Assembly (NCBI GenBank): GCA_025455205.1
Contig: JALOMZ010000186.1
Coordinates: 1-5,025, forward strand
Source of the DNA: Chitinophagaceae bacterium
Lineage (GTDB): Bacteria; Bacteroidota; Bacteroidia; Chitinophagales; Chitinophagaceae
Direction of reading: 5' to 3'
DNA length: 5,025 bases
Position 1 is the first letter of the stretch. Each line of letters begins with the position of its first letter. The notes beneath the pieces were generated by a model, which ran no database searches, had not been told where the DNA came from, and was given only the letters and a program-made list of their open reading frames with translations. Shown here piece by piece: positions 1-5,025 of the stretch. The position numbers and the translations under genes are program-made.

Positions 1-41
1 CCATTGCCTACATTTGGCGCACACAAGCTGACCTGCCGTGA
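1..41 (+). CDS. 3' end of an unidentified upstream gene (partial)
   Basis: The frame whose codons begin at base 3 is open from the left edge and reads [12 protein letters not shown] before a TGA at 39-41. That stop overlaps the GTG start of the next gene in a four-base GTGA, an arrangement typical of translationally coupled genes in one operon. The other two frames are less convincing: one stops at 29-31 with a poor peptide, and the third reads on into the next gene out of frame. Only twelve residues are visible, so neither family nor function can be named. The call rests on the overlap geometry. Confidence 0.5.
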   Translation, partial: IAYIWRTQADLP

Positions 42-1033
42 TCGGATTTTTCAAAGAGCGCAATTCCTTCCAGTTTCCGGCCTTCCTGCTGCTGTTCCTG
101 GCCCTAAAAGCCATGTTCATAGGGGCTGCCCCCCCGGCCGGTGGATTCCATGATCCCGGCGGCCTGCTGGTGCCGGCCCTCAACCAGCGGCTGCTGCCAT
201 CCCTGGCACCTGGTTTCATTACCGCCCTCAGCCTGTTGTTGCAGGTGGGTGTTGCCCTGTATGCCAATGCCACCCTCAACAACCGGCGCATGTTTGCGCA
301 ACGCCATGCCCTGGCGGCCACGTCCTTTATTCTTTTTACCGCCCTTTTTCCGGGCACCAACCTGCAGCTGCCGGTGCTGCTGGTGCTTCCCCTCTTTGTA
401 GCTGCGTTCTCCCAAGTCACCCTGCTGTACAACAGCAGCCAGGTGCGTGGCACCATCGTCAATGCCGGCATGCTGGCCGGCCTGGGCTACCTGCTCTACC
501 ACCCCTTTGTTTTTGTGCTGCCCGCCTGCTTCATCGGCTTGTCGTATATGCGCCCCTTCCGGCTGGCCGACTGGCTGCTCATGCTGCTGGGTATGCTCAC
601 CCCCTTGTATTTCGTACTGGCGGGTGAATTCATTACCGGACACTGGTTGCCAGCCCGCCACCTGCCCCGGTTTGTGTTGCCTGACGATATTCAGGCACCC
701 AATGCCTACTGGTGGATGGCCATGGCGGCGGCTCTTGTATGGCTAATTGCCGCCATCGGCGCATGGCAGGGGCAGTTGCGCCGCATGGTGATCCAGGGCC
801 GCAAGAACTGGTACACCCTGCTGATGATGGGCCTCTTCTGCCTGCCGGGCATATTCATTCCGGAAGGCAACCACTATGGCATGCTGGCCCTGATGGCCTT
901 TCCCCTGGGCGGCCTGCTGGCCAGCGCCTTCTCCTCCGACCGCAAAGGTGTGGGGCAGCTGGTACTTTTCTGGCTGGTGGTTATCATCATAGCCACCGTA
1001 TCTTGGGGATGGTTGCAGGGTGCCATGCAGTAA
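38..1033 (+). CDS. DUF6427 family polytopic membrane protein
   Basis: This 331-aa protein is almost entirely hydrophobic. Likely membrane segments lie near residues 13-31, 58-76, 91-106, 110-130, 139-154, 156-170, 178-197, 224-243, 259-275, 281-298 and 307-327, so it should be an inner-membrane protein with about ten helices. Family features I recognise are the short N-terminus [10 protein letters not shown], the [12 protein letters not shown] stretch near 133-144, and the [18 protein letters not shown] loop-helix near 172-189. These match the Bacteroidota family DUF6427, whose function is unknown. The start is the GTG at 38, because an in-frame TGA at 29-31 excludes anything further upstream. 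GTG overlaps the upstream stop as GTGA, and no Shine-Dalgarno is visible, so coupled translation is likely. No catalytic motif is apparent. The gene itself is secure; its role is not known. Confidence 0.85.
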   Translation: MIGFFKERNSFQFPAFLLLFLALKAMFIGAAPPAGGFHDPGGLLVPALNQRLLPSLAPGFITALSLLLQVGVALYANATLNNRRMFAQRHALAATSFILFTALFPGTNLQLPVLLVLPLFVAAFSQVTLLYNSSQVRGTIVNAGMLAGLGYLLYHPFVFVLPACFIGLSYMRPFRLADWLLMLLGMLTPLYFVLAGEFITGHWLPARHLPRFVLPDDIQAPNAYWWMAMAAALVWLIAAIGAWQGQLRRMVIQGRKNWYTLLMMGLFCLPGIFIPEGNHYGMLALMAFPLGGLLASAFSSDRKGVGQLVLFWLVVIIIATVSWGWLQGAMQ

Positions 1034-1081
1034 TGCGCCGGAAAGCGCGCAGCAAGCCCCGCAGCTACCAACCGTTTCCGT

Positions 1082-1089
1082 TATCTTTG
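1082..1089 (+). promoter_or_regulatory. Bacteroidota-type -7 promoter element upstream of purQ
   Basis: TATCTTTG matches the Bacteroidota primary sigma consensus TAnnTTTG at every specified base and is followed by C, as often seen. It lies 29 bases before the purQ ATG, which would give a leader of roughly 20-25 nt. No clear TTTG/TTG -33 element is present about 20 bases upstream, so the promoter may be weak or need help. Its position after the DUF6427 stop suggests that purQ is transcribed on its own, at least in part. Confidence 0.55.
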
Positions 1090-1090
1090 C

Positions 1091-1103
1091 GCCTTTCAAA
1101 GGC
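1091..1103 (+). repeat. small inverted repeat in the purQ leader
   Basis: GCCTT-TCA-AAGGC forms a perfect 5-bp stem with a 3-base loop, just after the -7 element and at or near the expected transcription start, 15 bases before the purQ ATG. It could be an operator or a 5'-end hairpin, but it is short enough to arise by chance. No purine-riboswitch-like core is visible in this short leader. Confidence 0.25.
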
Positions 1104-1118
1104 AGTAGAATCCCGACT

Positions 1119-1778
1119 ATGAAATTTGGCGTTGTAGTTTTTCCCGGTTCCAATTGCGACAGAGACATGCACGATGCACTGGCCTACGACCTGGGCCAGG
1201 AAGTGATGATGCTGTGGCACAAAGACAAAGACCTCAGTATGTTCACCACCAACGACTGCATTGTGCTGCCGGGTGGCTTCAGCTATGGCGACTACCTGCG
1301 CTGCGGCGCCATTGCCCGGTTCAGTCCCATGATGCAGAGCGTAATTGAATTTGCCAACAGAGGCGGGAAGGTACTGGGTGTATGCAACGGGTTCCAGATC
1401 CTCTGCGAAGCCGGCCTGCTGCCCGGCGTGCTGCTGCGCAATGCCAACCAGCAGTTCATCTGCCAGAATGTATACCTCAACGGCGCCGGCACCACCGGCC
1501 TCAAAATACCCATCGCCCACGGCGAAGGCCGCTATTTTGCCGATGATGCCACCCTGGATGCCCTGGAAGCCAACGGGCAGGTGATCTACCGCTATGCCAC
1601 GGCAGACGGCTCTGTCAATACCGAAGCCAATCCCAATGGCGCCCTCCGCAATATTGCCGGCATCTGCAATGCAGGCCGCAACGTGTTTGGCATGATGCCC
1701 CACCCTGAAAGGGCCTGCTCCACTGCCCTGGGCAATACCGACGGCCGGAAGGTGTTCAGTGAACTTGGTCTGATCTGA
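1119..1778 (+). CDS. purQ: Phosphoribosylformylglycinamidine synthase subunit PurQ (glutaminase)
   Basis: This is the class I glutamine amidotransferase subunit of FGAM synthase. It hydrolyses glutamine and passes ammonia to PurL, in a complex with PurS, for step four of cytosolic de novo purine synthesis (FGAR + ATP + Gln to FGAM). The 219-aa product has the usual length of stand-alone PurQ. Visible motifs are FPGSNCD at 8-14, [17 protein letters not shown] at 51-67, the nucleophile elbow [11 protein letters not shown] with Cys89, and MPHPERA with His195 and Glu197 completing the triad. The ATG at 1119 gives the canonical [14 protein letters not shown] start. An in-frame ATG at 1020 would add 33 residues with no family match and would start upstream of the promoter element. 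The ribosome binding site is poor, as is normal in this phylum. No purS or purL is visible nearby, so the purine genes are probably dispersed. Confidence 0.97.
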   Translation: MKFGVVVFPGSNCDRDMHDALAYDLGQEVMMLWHKDKDLSMFTTNDCIVLPGGFSYGDYLRCGAIARFSPMMQSVIEFANRGGKVLGVCNGFQILCEAGLLPGVLLRNANQQFICQNVYLNGAGTTGLKIPIAHGEGRYFADDATLDALEANGQVIYRYATADGSVNTEANPNGALRNIAGICNAGRNVFGMMPHPERACSTALGNTDGRKVFSELGLI

Positions 1779-1808
1779 TTTCTGATTGCGATACCCAATT
1801 TACGCGGG

Positions 1809-1859
1809 AGACCCACAGGCAGATCAGCAGCGCTGGTTGCCGGTGGGCCTCTTTGTTTT
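1809..1859 (+). terminator. Rho-independent terminator after purQ
   Basis: The arms 1809-1821 (AGACCCACAGGCA) and 1838-1850 (TGCCGGTGGGCCT) pair at 11 of 13 positions, with A-C and A-G mismatches. The interior extends the helix further: 1823-1828 pairs with 1832-1837 around an AGC loop, with one G-T pair and one bulged G at 1822. The T-rich tract TTTGTTTT (1852-1859) follows directly. It lies 31 bases after the purQ stop and should separate purQ from the redox operon. Confidence 0.75.
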
Positions 1860-1949
1860 GTATAAGAATATCATAATTATCCCCCAAAAACGCCATTTCG
1901 TACTTTACACACATACAGAAAGCAGGCAGGGGTTTATTATTGCGCCGTC

Positions 1950-1957
1950 TAATTTTC
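1950..1957 (+). promoter_or_regulatory. possible -7 element for the DsbD operon
   Basis: TAATTTTC matches five of the six fixed bases of TAnnTTTG (final G replaced by C), 38 bases before the ATG at 1996. It lies in the AT-rich gap downstream of the purQ terminator, where a new promoter is needed. No convincing -33 TTTG is seen at the right distance. Nothing else in 1860-1995 fits better. Confidence 0.3.
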
Positions 1958-1983
1958 GTACCTTATTACATGCATTCCAATAC

Positions 1984-1995
1984 AAAAGGTCCTTT
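1984..1995 (+). promoter_or_regulatory. purine-rich ribosome binding site within a mini inverted repeat
   Basis: AAAAGG at 1984-1989, six bases before the ATG at 1996, is the best Shine-Dalgarno-like stretch in the window and supports that start. It is half of the symmetric sequence AAAGG-T-CCTTT (1985-1995), which abuts the start codon. A weak stem could in principle cover the site, but it is only about 4 bp. Confidence 0.4.
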
Positions 1996-2448
1996 ATGAA
2001 ACATCTCCTTTCCTTTCTGTCCCTTTTGCTGGTGAGCAGCCTCGCCATGGCCCAGATCAAGAACCCGGTGAAATGGGCATTCAGCGCCAAAAAAATAGAT
2101 GCCACCACCTATGAATTGCACCTTACGGCCAGCATGGACCCCAAATGGCATATCTACACCATTGACCACAAAGGCGATATTGGCGTGCCCACCGCCGTTA
2201 CCTTCAAGAACAACCCCCTGGGCACCCTAAACGGCAAAGTGAAGGTGAACGGCAAAGCCGTTACGCTCAAAGACCCTTCTACCGGTGAAATGGTTAAGTT
2301 CTATGAAAACACGGTAGATTTCGTACAGGTGGTGAAACTGAAAGCGGCCGTCAAAACATCCATATCCGGCACCGTGGAATACATGGCCTGCGATGACAAG
2401 CAATGCCTGCCCCCCACCGAAAAGGAATTTACCATTGCCCTCCAGTAA
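1996..2448 (+). CDS. Secreted DsbD N-terminal (alpha) domain protein with intact redox cysteines
   Basis: This 150-aa protein has a clear Sec signal peptide (residues 1-19, likely cleaved after AMA, leaving QIKNPV). One domain resembles the periplasmic DsbD-alpha (DsbC/DsbD N-terminal) fold. Family marks are the DPKWHIYTI segment near 48-55 and the C-terminal MACDDKQCLPPTEKEFTI stretch (130-147), where Cys132 and Cys137 form the expected redox pair (C-X4-C). In DsbD this domain receives electrons from the membrane domain and reduces periplasmic partners. The start at 1996 is chosen because it gives a proper signal peptide and has AAAAGG upstream; the frame stays open to 1786 but those 70 residues look non-coding. 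The stop lies 24 bases before dsbD, so the two are surely co-transcribed. It probably acts as a separate alpha domain for that DsbD, which is an inference. Confidence 0.9.
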   Translation: MKHLLSFLSLLLVSSLAMAQIKNPVKWAFSAKKIDATTYELHLTASMDPKWHIYTIDHKGDIGVPTAVTFKNNPLGTLNGKVKVNGKAVTLKDPSTGEMVKFYENTVDFVQVVKLKAAVKTSISGTVEYMACDDKQCLPPTEKEFTIALQ

Positions 2449-2472
2449 ACCGAGGCTTCCAAATCTTCCGGT

Positions 2473-4455
2473 ATGAAACACCTGCTTTCCCTGCTGCTGT
2501 TGCTTTCTGCCTTTGCAGCGCAAGCACAGACAAAAGCGCCTGTCAGCTTCAGCACCCAATTTGAAAGGAGCTCAGACACCAGCGGATTCCTGGTAGTGAA
2601 GGCTGCCATGGAGAAAGGCTTCCAGCTCTTTTCCGTGAAACGCCGCGGAGCAGATGACCCCTTCATTTCCAGCATCCGGCTCGACAGCGCCGGCAGCGCC
2701 CTGCAGCAGGCGTCAGACACCGCCACCGAACTGGGGACACTGCTGGCCGTACCCTCCGGCAGTGGCGACCACTACCGGGCATTTGCCGACAGCGTTACAT
2801 TCAAAATACCCCTGCACCTGCCTGCAGACTTTGCCGGCAATATCAGCGGCAGCATTACCTGGCTGGGCCTCATTGGCGAGGAATTCCCCAACGGCGAGGA
2901 GTCCTTTACCGTGGAAGTGCCGGCACCCGGGGCACCTGCCTCCGGAGAAACAGAATCAGCACCAGCCACAGAACAACCCGAAGAAGAGAAATCGCTCTGG
3001 ACCATATTCCTGGAAGGTTTCCTGGCCGGCCTGGGCGCCTTCATCATGCCCTGCATCTATGCCATGGTGCCTGTGACGGTGAGCTTCTTCACCAAGCGCA
3101 GCAAAACGCGCAAGCAGGGCATCACCAATGCCGCCGTTTATGCCGGCTCCATCATTGGCATCTTTACCCTCATCGGATTTCTGATTACCATCCTGTTTGG
3201 CAAGGGAGCCCTCAACGATATGGCCAGCTCAGCCTGGTTCAACGTAGGCGTATTTGTGCTCTTTATGGTCTTTGGCATCTCCTTCCTGGGCGCCTTTGAG
3301 ATCACGCTGCCTGCCAGTTGGAGCAACAAGATCGACAGCAAGAGCGGCCTCAACAGCTATTCCGGCATCTTCTTCCTGGCCCTTACGCTGGTGATCGTTT
3401 CCTTCAGCTGCACCGTACCCTTCATTGGGGCACTTACTGTACTCATTGCCAAGGGCAGCTTCTGGGCCCCCCTGGTGGGATTCTTCGCCTTCTCACTGGC
3501 CCTGGCCCTGCCCTTTGCCATATTCACCGTCTTTCCCAGCCTGCTCAACAACATGGCCAAGAGCGGCGGCTGGCTCAATACCATCAAGGTGTCGCTGGGC
3601 TTTATTGAACTGGCGCTGGCCCTCAAATTCCTGAGCAGCGCCGACCTGGCCTACCACTGGGGCCTGCTGGACCGCGAGGTATACCTCAGCCTCTGGATCG
3701 TGATCTTTGGACTGCTGGGTCTCTACCTGCTGGGCAAGCTGAAGTTTCACCACGACGATGAATTGCCGAAGAACGACTACGGCCAGCCCTACCTCAGCGT
3801 GACCCGCCTGTTCTTTGCCATTGCCGCGCTCTCGTTTACCGTGTACATGATTCCCGGCCTCTGGGGCGCGCCGCTCAACGGCATCAGCGCCTGGCTGCCG
3901 GAGATGAAAACGCAGGACTTCAAACTCAACGCCGGAACCGGGCAGGCAGCTGCTTATGCAGCCCCGCAAGGACCGCAGCCAAAGAAGTACACCGACCTGC
4001 TGGAAAGTGAAATACCCGGTGTGCAATCCTTCTTCGACTATGAAGAAGCACTGGCTGCCGCCAGGGAACTGAAGAAGCCGTTGATGATCGACTTCACAGG
4101 CCACAGTTGCGCCAACTGCCGCAAGATGGAGCGCGAAGTGCTCAGCAATCCCGAGGTGATGCAACGGCTGCAGAACGATTTTGTGGTGGTGTCGCTCTAC
4201 GTTGACGATAAGCACCCGCTGCCGGAGAGCGAATGGAAACAATCGAAACTCGATGGCCGCACCCTCAAGCGCATGGGCGAAATGAACCTCGACTTCGAAG
4301 TGGAACTCACCAACAACAATGCCCAGCCTTATTATGTGTTTGTTGACAACAATGGCAAACTGCTGGTGCAGGAAGGCTATGGCTATGACCCGGACATCCA
4401 GAAATTCCTGCAACACCTGGACCGTGTGAAAGCCCGCTTTGCAGAAACACAATAA
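2473..4455 (+). CDS. dsbD: Thiol:disulfide interchange protein DsbD (alpha-like, membrane and thioredoxin domains)
   Basis: This 660-aa inner-membrane protein carries electrons from cytoplasmic thioredoxin to periplasmic disulfides. In order it has a signal peptide (1-18, cut after AQA), an alpha-like domain (about 20-150), an acidic Pro/Ala/Glu linker (151-174), an eight-helix membrane domain (about 179-461), and a C-terminal thioredoxin-like domain (about 510-655). Redox residues are Cys194 in MPCIYAMVP, Cys313 in SFSCTVPF, and the C-terminal pair Cys546-Ala-Asn-Cys549, with a likely cis-Pro at 619. The thioredoxin domain has the longer insert common in Bacteroidota. The alpha-like domain contains no cysteine: the stretch corresponding to the C-X4-C site reads WLGLIGEEFPNG (130-141). 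Length and the other domains are otherwise normal. The 150-aa gene just upstream encodes an intact alpha domain and a near-identical signal peptide (both begin MKHLLS). The start at 2473 gives the signal peptide; no strong Shine-Dalgarno is present. Confidence 0.95.
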   Translation: MKHLLSLLLLLSAFAAQAQTKAPVSFSTQFERSSDTSGFLVVKAAMEKGFQLFSVKRRGADDPFISSIRLDSAGSALQQASDTATELGTLLAVPSGSGDHYRAFADSVTFKIPLHLPADFAGNISGSITWLGLIGEEFPNGEESFTVEVPAPGAPASGETESAPATEQPEEEKSLWTIFLEGFLAGLGAFIMPCIYAMVPVTVSFFTKRSKTRKQGITNAAVYAGSIIGIFTLIGFLITILFGKGALNDMASSAWFNVGVFVLFMVFGISFLGAFEITLPASWSNKIDSKSGLNSYSGIFFLALTLVIVSFSCTVPFIGALTVLIAKGSFWAPLVGFFAFSLALALPFAIFTVFPSLLNNMAKSGGWLNTIKVSLGFIELALALKFLSSADLAYHWGLLDREVYLSLWIVIFGLLGLYLLGKLKFHHDDELPKNDYGQPYLSVTRLFFAIAALSFTVYMIPGLWGAPLNGISAWLPEMKTQDFKLNAGTGQAAAYAAPQGPQPKKYTDLLESEIPGVQSFFDYEEALAAARELKKPLMIDFTGHSCANCRKMEREVLSNPEVMQRLQNDFVVVSLYVDDKHPLPESEWKQSKLDGRTLKRMGEMNLDFEVELTNNNAQPYYVFVDNNGKLLVQEGYGYDPDIQKFLQHLDRVKARFAETQ

Positions 4456-4476
4456 CCGTGTGAAAATGAATAACAG

Positions 4477-4506
4477 AAGGCCCCGGAACATCCGGGGTCT
4501 TTCTTT
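4477..4506 (+). terminator. Rho-independent terminator after dsbD
   Basis: The arms 4477-4486 (AAGGCCCCGG) and 4492-4501 (CCGGGGTCTT) pair over 10 bp with a single G-T wobble, around the loop AACAT. They are followed by T-rich TTTCTTT. The hairpin begins 21 bases after the dsbD stop. On the minus strand the same stem is followed by TTCTGTTATT, so it may also stop transcripts from the convergent transposase gene. Confidence 0.8.
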
Positions 4507-4511
4507 GTAAA

Positions 4512-4541
4512 CCGGTTTATCACCGGCTGTATTGTTTTTTT
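4512..4541. terminator. possible second, weaker terminator hairpin
   Basis: CCGGT (4512-4516) and ACCGG (4522-4526) form a 5-bp stem around TTATC, with a run of seven T at 4535-4541 after an 8-base gap. The gap is long for an intrinsic terminator. It could act as a backup behind the main hairpin, or in the opposite direction for the minus-strand gene. Confidence 0.3.
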
Positions 4542-4556
4542 AAACAAACACACCTA

Positions 4557-4590
4557 GCTACCTGTCCCAGCGGGACAGAATAGTGGTAGC
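4557..4590 (+). repeat. REP-like unit R1 (type A, plus)
   Basis: TGTCCC-AGC-GGGACA (4563-4577) is a 6-bp hairpin followed by GAATAGTGGTAGC. An outer inverted repeat, GCTACC (4557-4562) and GGTAGC (4585-4590), encloses it, so the unit could fold as a longer interrupted hairpin. Confidence 0.65.
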
Positions 4591-4613
4591 ATACAATGAG
4601 CGACGTAACACCA

Positions 4614-4643
4614 GCGCCCCTTAGGGTCGCAATAAAAATGCCA
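4614..4643 (-). repeat. REP-like unit R2 (type B)
   Basis: GCGCCCC-TTA-GGGTCGC (4614-4630) is an imperfect palindrome. The 13 bases TAGGGTCGCAATA (4622-4634) recur exactly at 4832-4844. Read on the minus strand, both copies run CATTT...ATTGCGACCCTA...GGG, so similarity extends beyond the identical core. The strand is assigned by that minus-strand reading and is arbitrary. Confidence 0.55.
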
Positions 4644-4653
4644 GACGCGTGTT

Positions 4654-4699
4654 GATGCCTCGGTGTTTTCTGTTTTGTCCCTACAGGACAAGGGGCATC
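4654..4699 (-). repeat. REP-like unit R3 with outer inverted repeat
   Basis: TTGTCC-CTACA-GGACAA (4675-4691) is a perfect 6-bp hairpin, enclosed by GATGCC (4654-4659) and GGCATC (4694-4699). Read on the minus strand it has AGATGCC before the stem and GGGACAAAACAG after it. The AGATGCC flank is shared with R4, but the GGTAG tail is absent, so it is a divergent type A copy. Confidence 0.55.
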
Positions 4700-4714
4700 T
4701 GGGCCACGTTTTTT

Positions 4715-4757
4715 CCTACCGATATTTCGTCCCTAAAGGGACGAGCAGAAGGCATCT
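4715..4757 (-). repeat. REP-like unit R4 (type A, minus)
   Basis: TCGTCCCT-AA-AGGGACGA (4727-4744) is the strongest hairpin of the cluster, with 8 perfect base pairs. On the minus strand it is followed by AATATCGGTAGG (complement of 4715-4726), the type A tail, and preceded by AGATGCC (complement of 4751-4757), as in R3. Confidence 0.65.
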
Positions 4758-4798
4758 TCCTTGACTAATCGTATGCTGCACAATGGGATGACCTTAAC

Positions 4799-4826
4799 GG
4801 TCCCGTTAGGGACCAAATGTTGGTAG
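4799..4826 (+). repeat. REP-like unit R5 (type A, plus)
   Basis: GGTCCC-GTTA-GGGACC (4799-4814) has a 6-bp stem, followed by AAATGTTGGTAG (4815-4826). Its GTAG abuts the next palindrome without a gap, so R5 and R6 form one composite unit. Confidence 0.65.
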
Positions 4827-4860
4827 TCCCGTAGGGTCGCAATATCAAATGCAGCTACCA
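4827..4860 (-). repeat. REP-like unit R6 (type B), entering the transposase 3' end
   Basis: TCCC-GTA-GGGTCGC begins right after the GTAG of R5 and contains the 13-base core TAGGGTCGCAATA (4832-4844) shared with R2. TGGTAG (4821-4826) and CTACCA (4855-4860) are an inverted repeat enclosing it. The unit therefore overlaps the last five codons and the stop of the minus-strand transposase gene, so its boundary and the gene's boundary coincide. Confidence 0.5.
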
Positions 4861-5025
4861 GGATAATCGATGGGCTTGAATAAATATGCCTCCTGAAAAT
4901 CCACTTCAAAATCCAACAACAACTTCTGGTATTCTTCAAGAAAGGTAACCTTACGATGGTGCTGCTCCTGATTTAGAATGTAGTTGATCACATCCGGCAC
5001 CTGTGATTTGGCATACGAGAAGGCT
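4845..5025 (-). CDS. C-terminal end of a REP-associated/IS200-like Y1 (HUH) transposase (partial)
   Basis: The minus strand is open from the right edge to a TGA at 4847-4845, giving 59 residues that start AFSYAKSQVPDVINYILNQE. This matches the end of Y1 transposases as I remember the family: a Tyr nucleophile and Gln four residues later (Y-A-K-S-Q, Tyr codon 5013-5015), then V..YI.NQE.HH...TF.EEY, then an acidic tail (YQKLLLDFEVDFQEAYLF). These enzymes nick and rejoin single-stranded DNA at hairpins; RAYT members are tied to REP palindromes. The HUH motif and start codon would lie beyond the window. No frameshift is seen in the visible part, and both active-site residues are intact, so the gene may be functional. 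GC is about 42% by hand count, lower than dsbD, which is consistent with acquisition. It converges on dsbD, and REP-like units lie against its stop. An IS200/IS605 TnpA is a less likely alternative. Confidence 0.85.
   Translation of the reverse strand, partial: AFSYAKSQVPDVINYILNQEQHHRKVTFLEEYQKLLLDFEVDFQEAYLFKPIDYPGSCI

Larger units (their letters stand above)
4557..4860. repeat. cluster of REP-like palindromic elements between dsbD and a Y1 transposase
   Basis: The gene-free stretch 4456-4844 holds two terminator-like hairpins, then this cluster of at least six short palindromic units. Type A units have a stem built on GTCCC/GGGAC with a 2-5 base loop; three of them carry the tail RAATRTYGGTAG (4563-4590 plus, 4715-4744 minus, 4799-4826 plus). 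A fourth hairpin (4675-4691) has the stem but another tail. Type B units share TAGGGTCGCAATA (4622-4634 and 4832-4844). A plus-strand A unit is followed by a B unit at both ends of the cluster, with two minus-strand hairpins in the middle. The GTAG tetranucleotide, mixed orientations and transposase next door recall the REP/BIME elements mobilised by RAYT proteins. Confidence 0.75.

Noticed and set aside
1020..1118. N-terminal extension of purQ from base 1020
   Set aside because: It would overlap the DUF6427 3' end and contain the purQ promoter element. PurQ proteins begin at the [12 protein letters not shown] position.
1034..1118. Purine riboswitch before purQ
   Set aside because: The gap is only 85 bases, the likely leader is about 20-25 nt, and no conserved three-way-junction core is visible.
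1786..1995. N-terminal extension of the small DsbD-alpha gene (70 extra residues)
   Set aside because: The stretch includes the purQ terminator hairpin, is AT-rich, and would bury a typical signal peptide. The ATG at 1996 has a purine-rich site in front.
3493..4491. 332-aa minus-strand open frame opposite dsbD
   Set aside because: It lies wholly antisense to the membrane and thioredoxin domains of a certain gene and runs into the terminator. Its His/Val/Gln-rich composition is what antisense of GC-biased codons gives.
4622..4844. Large tandem duplication suggested by the exact 210-base offset of the two TAGGGTCGCAATA copies
   Set aside because: The flanking elements do not keep the 210-base offset (R1 to R5 differ by 236), so the spacing looks accidental.
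4557..4860. CRISPR array
   Set aside because: The repeated units are unequal in length, lie in both orientations, are internally palindromic and are irregularly spaced. There are no uniform unique spacers and no cas gene.
4733..4939. 68-aa minus-strand open frame
   Set aside because: It runs across the palindromes and the transposase 3' end in a different frame from the recognisable Y1 sequence, and its peptide has no family features.

Overview
The window looks like chromosome from a member of the Bacteroidota, probably near Chitinophagaceae. The evidence is a DUF6427-type membrane protein (a Bacteroidota family), a TAnnTTTG-type -7 promoter element, weak or absent Shine-Dalgarno sequences, and the Bacteroidota form of DsbD. 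Genes on the plus strand are fairly GC-rich (about 57% in a sampled 60 bases of dsbD). The right-hand 181 bases are about 42% GC by hand count. The genus cannot be fixed from this window.

Layout. Bases 1-41 hold the last codons of an unidentified plus-strand gene that overlaps the next gene by four bases. A 331-aa polytopic membrane protein (38-1033, DUF6427) follows. Next come a short leader with a good -7 promoter element and purQ (1119-1778, glutaminase subunit of FGAM synthase). A long hairpin with a T-tract (1809-1859) closes the purQ transcript. A two-gene thiol-redox operon follows: a small secreted DsbD-alpha-like protein (1996-2448) with an intact C-X4-C pair, then a full-length membrane DsbD (2473-4455). 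The latter's own N-terminal domain has no cysteine, so the small protein may supply the periplasmic exit step in trans. A strong terminator (4477-4506) ends the operon.

Bases 4456-4844 contain no gene but are not empty. From about 4557 to 4860 they hold at least six short palindromic elements of two related types. Type A has a GTCCC...GGGAC stem followed by RAATRTYGGTAG. Type B has the core TAGGGTCGCAATA. They lie in both orientations. Directly beside them, on the minus strand and running off the right edge, is the C-terminal end of a Y1 (HUH) transposase of the REP-associated/IS200-like type. It shows the Y-x3-Q nucleophile motif. Together these look like a Bacteroidota REP/RAYT system: a transposase fragment with its cognate palindromes, in the convergent gap behind dsbD. 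This is the most interesting part of the window.
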